A DNA stretch of 6,519 nt from Candidatus Uhrbacteria bacterium (GTDB lineage Bacteria; Patescibacteriota; Patescibacteriia; CAIXNZ01): assembly GCA_011046145.1 (NCBI GenBank), contig DSBA01000076.1, positions 1-6,519 of the forward strand. The letters run 5' to 3'. Positions 5,093 to 6,519 of the stretch are shown here, piece by piece. Under the pieces are notes generated by a model, which worked only from the letters and a program-made list of their open reading frames with translations, did no database searches and was not told where the DNA came from. Made by a program: the position numbers and the translations under genes. The stretch's first letter is position 1. Every line of letters begins with the position of its first letter.

Positions 5093-5162
5093 ACCGCTTT
5101 GGTACCGACCCATAAATATATGTGCATTATACACTATTTCCTCATCGCAGTCAATGCTTTAA

Positions 5163-5196
5163 GAATAAAAAATACCGCTAAAAACTGCGATATTTT
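5163..5196 (-). terminator. Rho-independent terminator after tRNA-Thr(GGT)
   Basis: On the minus strand AAAATATCGC (5196-5187) pairs with GCGGTATTTT (5178-5169), with one U-G wobble, around an 8-base loop. A TTTTTTATTCTT tail follows. On the plus strand the same position is a C-A mismatch, so the hairpin fits the minus strand better. It lies 15 bases after the tRNA-Thr(GGT) 3' end and separates that gene from the Tyr-Thr-rpmG unit. Confidence 0.75.
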
Positions 5197-5211
5197 CAGA
5201 TATAAACCATG

Positions 5212-5284
5212 AGCCGTTGCGCGGACTTGAACCGCGGACCTACTCCTTACCATGGAGTTGCTCTACCAACTGAGCTACAACGGC
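5212..5284 (-). tRNA. tRNA-Thr(GGT)
   Basis: This is a 73-base cloverleaf. The acceptor is GCCGTTG/CAACGGC, the D-stem GCTC/GAGC, the anticodon stem ACTCC/GGAGT with loop ATGGTAA (anticodon GGT), and the T-arm CGCGG/CCGCG with loop TTCAAGT. The discriminator is T and CCA is not encoded (next bases CAT). It reads ACC and ACT. It is the first intact tRNA of the minus-strand cluster and has its own terminator. Confidence 0.97.
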
Positions 5285-5413
5285 ATAAAATAATAATACC
5301 AAATTCACATTTCAGCGAAGTTGGTAGCCGTCCAAAATTACAAATCCCCTTAATGCCTGCCCGCCAAAGTCCTGAGTTTACGAAGGACGACGGCGGGAGC
5401 TACAACGGCATAA
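5285..5413 (-). repeat. Truncated tRNA-Thr(GGT) 5' copy with palindrome
   Basis: The 17 bases at 5397-5413 exactly repeat 5272-5288 and carry tRNA nt 1-13 (ending GCTC) plus 4 leader bases. The palindrome starts at the end of nt 13: cccgcc (5360-5365) with ggcggg (5392-5397), an AAA/GAC internal loop and an inner gtcct/aggac stem. On the minus strand it is followed by CAGG, as in the TGT case. At 5297-5326 an imperfect hairpin (taccaa...ttggta) contains agcgaagttggtag, an inverted D-arm copy with TC changed to GA. From 5414 to 5507 I see only unremarkable A/T-rich sequence with no gene. Confidence 0.82.
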
Positions 5414-5500
5414 GATTTTTCCACCTATTCAAGTTCAAATACTTAAACTCCCTTACTTAGCATTTAATTCCTTGACTACAAGGCTAATATTATTTTAAAA

Positions 5501-5528
5501 ATAAAAAAATCGGATAATTAATTCGATT
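5501..5528 (-). terminator. Probable terminator of the TPR-protein gene
   Basis: On the minus strand AATCG (5528-5524) and CGATT (5512-5508) form an imperfect hairpin that extends inward with A-T pairs around an A-C mismatch. TTTTTATTTTT follows. It lies 32 bases after the stop codon at 5560. The stem is AT-rich and weak, so the call is moderate. Confidence 0.5.
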
Positions 5529-5559
5529 AGCTGAAAAAATTTATAACCTAATTATAATC

Positions 5560-6351
5560 CTATAGTTTTTTAATGTCTATCTCAAAATCTGCTATTTTTT
5601 TATTTTCCGGATTAACTTCTCTTAATTTCAACAGCGCTTCTTTAGCTTTTTTCTTGTCTTTTAAGATTATACATATTTTTACCAAAAGATCAAGGTATTT
5701 GGGATTATTAGGTTCAATTTCTAAAGCTTTTGCCAAGTCAACCATGGCATGTTCATAATTTTCCAATTGGCAATAAAGTTCAGCTAATTTAAAAAACGCT
5801 TTGCCATCTATTTTATTTAATTTTAAAATATGCTCAAATGTCTGTCTTGCTTCATCATAATTTTTACGCATAAAATATACATCGCCCAAACCATGGTAAG
5901 CTTCAATATTTCTAGAGTCAAGGCCTATGATTTCAATGTATTTCTTTTCCGCCTCTTCATAATCATCCTTATCAGCAAAAGATTCTGCCTCTGCCAAAAG
6001 GCTATCAATATTTTTTTCAAATTTTTCAAAATCTTCTTTTGTGACCAAATCTTCTTTTGGGATTCTTTTCCTATACTTTTCCTCTAATTCCTTCAATTTT
6101 TCGTTTATTGACTTGATCTTTAATTGGGAGAAACTAGTGGCTTTTTTAAAAGCAGGCGAAACCTTGCTCAATAAAAATTTTGCTTTTCTTTGCAACCTTT
6201 CCCCTATAATTTTATCTTTAGTTTTAGCATTTTTCTCTTCAGGTATTTCATTAACATCAAAAGACGCCAAAATCGGCATTTTCCTTACGACTATAGCCAA
6301 AATAATCCCTAGGCAAATTAAAATTATAATTAAAGCTAATATATTATACAT
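5560..6351 (-). CDS. Membrane-anchored tetratricopeptide-repeat protein
   Basis: This 263-residue protein has one N-terminal transmembrane helix (about 4-22, no clear signal-peptidase site) followed by VVRK, which suggests a cytoplasmic C-terminal part. A charged, lysine/glutamate-rich region (about 40-115) includes a probable coiled coil (80-97). At least three and probably four TPR units follow, at about 115-148, 149-182, 183-216 and 217-250. Typical positions are visible, as in YEEAEKKYIEIIGLD, AYHGLGDVYF, YDEARQTFEHILKLN, AFFKLAELYCQLENYEHAM and ALEIEPNNPKYL. TPR arrays bind protein partners, so this is probably a scaffold at the inner membrane; the partner is not indicated. The gene stands alone on the minus strand, diverging from a promoter and structured leader at the window edge. 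No Shine-Dalgarno precedes the ATG. Confidence 0.85.
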   Translation of the reverse strand: MYNILALIIILICLGIILAIVVRKMPILASFDVNEIPEEKNAKTKDKIIGERLQRKAKFLLSKVSPAFKKATSFSQLKIKSINEKLKELEEKYRKRIPKEDLVTKEDFEKFEKNIDSLLAEAESFADKDDYEEAEKKYIEIIGLDSRNIEAYHGLGDVYFMRKNYDEARQTFEHILKLNKIDGKAFFKLAELYCQLENYEHAMVDLAKALEIEPNNPKYLDLLVKICIILKDKKKAKEALLKLREVNPENKKIADFEIDIKKL

Positions 6352-6368
6352 CTTTATTTTAATTAAAA

Positions 6369-6374
6369 ATTATA
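6369..6374 (-). promoter_or_regulatory. Possible -10 element for the TPR-protein gene
   Basis: The minus strand reads TATAAT here, 17 bases upstream of the ATG at 6351. No convincing -35 or TG extension is present. If used, the leader would be very short (about 10 bases). Confidence 0.4.
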
Positions 6375-6399
6375 TTGTTTTTAAAATTTTCCAATTTTT

Positions 6400-6408
6400 T
6401 GTTACAAT
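6400..6408 (+). promoter_or_regulatory. Extended -10 promoter driving the structured leader
   Basis: TGTTACAAT is an extended -10 (TG, one base, TACAAT). Transcription would begin near 6415, about ten bases before the folded region. A clear -35 is not seen; ttgttt at 6375-6380 is too far away. Confidence 0.55.
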
Positions 6409-6424
6409 TGCAGCAATTAGGGTT

Positions 6425-6516
6425 ACCTTCTGGGTTTCGTTCTCATGTGATATGGTGGGAAGAATATTTAAAAAATAACTTCCACAAACCATATGAGGAC
6501 AAGAAATACCCAAGGT
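6425..6516 (+). promoter_or_regulatory. Structured 5' leader RNA burying an AAGGTG Shine-Dalgarno-like sequence
   Basis: Three nested stems can be paired by eye. The outer stem is ACCTT(6425-6429)-ct-GGGT(6432-6435) with ACCC(6508-6511)-AAGGT(6512-6516). The middle stem is CTCAT(6442-6446)-ATGGT(6452-6456), with a 5-base bulge gtgat, paired with ACCATATGAG (6488-6497). The apical stem is GGAAG (6458-6462) with CTTCC (6479-6483), capped by an A/T-rich loop. A large asymmetric internal loop (ttcgtt opposite gacaagaaat) separates the outer and middle stems. The outer stem sequesters AAGGTG, the only Shine-Dalgarno-like sequence in a start-like context in this window. I do not recognise a named riboswitch. 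An autoregulatory ribosomal-protein leader such as L10 is a possibility only. The controlled gene is outside the window. Confidence 0.55.
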
Positions 6517-6519
6517 GAA

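Larger units (their letters stand above)
5003..5111 (-). pseudogene. tRNA-Tyr 5' pseudogene, interrupted by two palindromic insertions
   Basis: The 42 tRNA-derived bases match nt 1-43 of the intact tRNA-Tyr, counting one ambiguous C. Bases 5093-5111 equal nt 1-19 (acceptor strand, D-stem, half of the D-loop), 5045-5059 equal nt 21-35 and 5003-5010 equal nt 36-43. Between them lie a 33-base insertion in the D-loop (5060-5092) and a 34-base twin hairpin in the anticodon loop (5011-5044), the latter between the first and second anticodon bases. Similarity ends after the anticodon stem; the variable arm, T-arm and 3' acceptor strand are absent, so it cannot give a tRNA. The preserved parts show no substitutions, so the copy is young or maintained by gene conversion. 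Confidence 0.9.

Noticed and set aside
5003..5111. Split or intron-containing functional tRNA-Tyr
   Set aside because: The 3' half is missing, the insertions are not at the 37/38 intron position, and an intact tRNA-Tyr lies downstream.
4566..5397. CRISPR array formed by the GC-rich palindromes
   Set aside because: The units differ in sequence and spacing and no regular repeat-spacer pattern exists.
5209..5460. Plus-strand open frame of 83 codons (MSRCADLNRG...)
   Set aside because: It reads through the complement of tRNA-Thr(GGT) and its repeat; the protein-like start is a tRNA shadow.
6041..6478. Plus-strand open frame of 145 codons
   Set aside because: Most of it is antisense to the TPR-protein gene and the rest crosses the divergent promoter and structured leader. 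Its Phe/Ile/Leu-rich composition is what the complement of a Lys/Glu-rich gene gives.

Overview
This window comes from an AT-rich bacterial genome. I think the host is most likely a member of the Candidate Phyla Radiation (Patescibacteria). The grounds are strong A+T bias outside the tRNAs, almost no Shine-Dalgarno sequences before the starts, small genes with many poly-A/T runs, a very small GIY-YIG protein beside tRNA genes, and abundant GC-rich palindromes of the CCGCC...GGCGG type. This placement is an inference; no marker gene here proves it.

Layout, left to right. (1) 1-123: right-hand end of an IS3-family (IS150-like) insertion sequence, with the transposase C-terminus and terminal inverted repeat, cut by the window edge. 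(2) 197-1606: a two-gene plus-strand operon of membrane proteins (a DUF2238/YjdF-type protein and a VTT/DedA-like protein, joined as TAAATG), with related hairpins on both sides. (3) 1611-4170: a minus-strand cupin gene next to a divergent sodium/calcium-exchanger-like gene, then a divergently transcribed canonical CaCA exchanger. The two exchanger paralogues face away from each other across about 207 bp holding both promoters. (4) 4198-5284: a minus-strand translation cluster, read right to left as tRNA-Thr(GGT), terminator, tRNA-Tyr 5' pseudogene, GIY-YIG gene, tRNA-Tyr(GTA), tRNA-Thr(TGT), rpmG (L33). A bidirectional terminator separates rpmG from the exchanger. (5) 5560-6351: a membrane-anchored TPR protein on the minus strand. 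(6) 6400-6519: a divergent plus-strand promoter followed by a strong RNA fold that buries a Shine-Dalgarno-like AAGGTG at the window edge; the gene it would control lies outside.

The most unusual region is the tRNA cluster. Each of the three intact tRNA genes is preceded, in its own direction of transcription, by a truncated copy of its own 5' end. In all three copies a GC-rich palindrome interrupts the D-arm directly after a TC dinucleotide. In the two Thr cases the break is at the same base, tRNA nt 13, and the palindrome is followed by CAGG. Both Thr cases also hold an inverted D-arm-like piece with the same TC-to-GA change. In the Tyr case the copy runs to the anticodon stem, carries a second (twin-hairpin) insertion in the anticodon loop, and is separated from the intact gene only by the GIY-YIG ORF, whose stop codon lies one base from the tRNA 5' end. 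I read this as traces of a tRNA-5'-targeting element or repair process, possibly linked to the nuclease. The duplications are seen directly; the mechanism is inferred.
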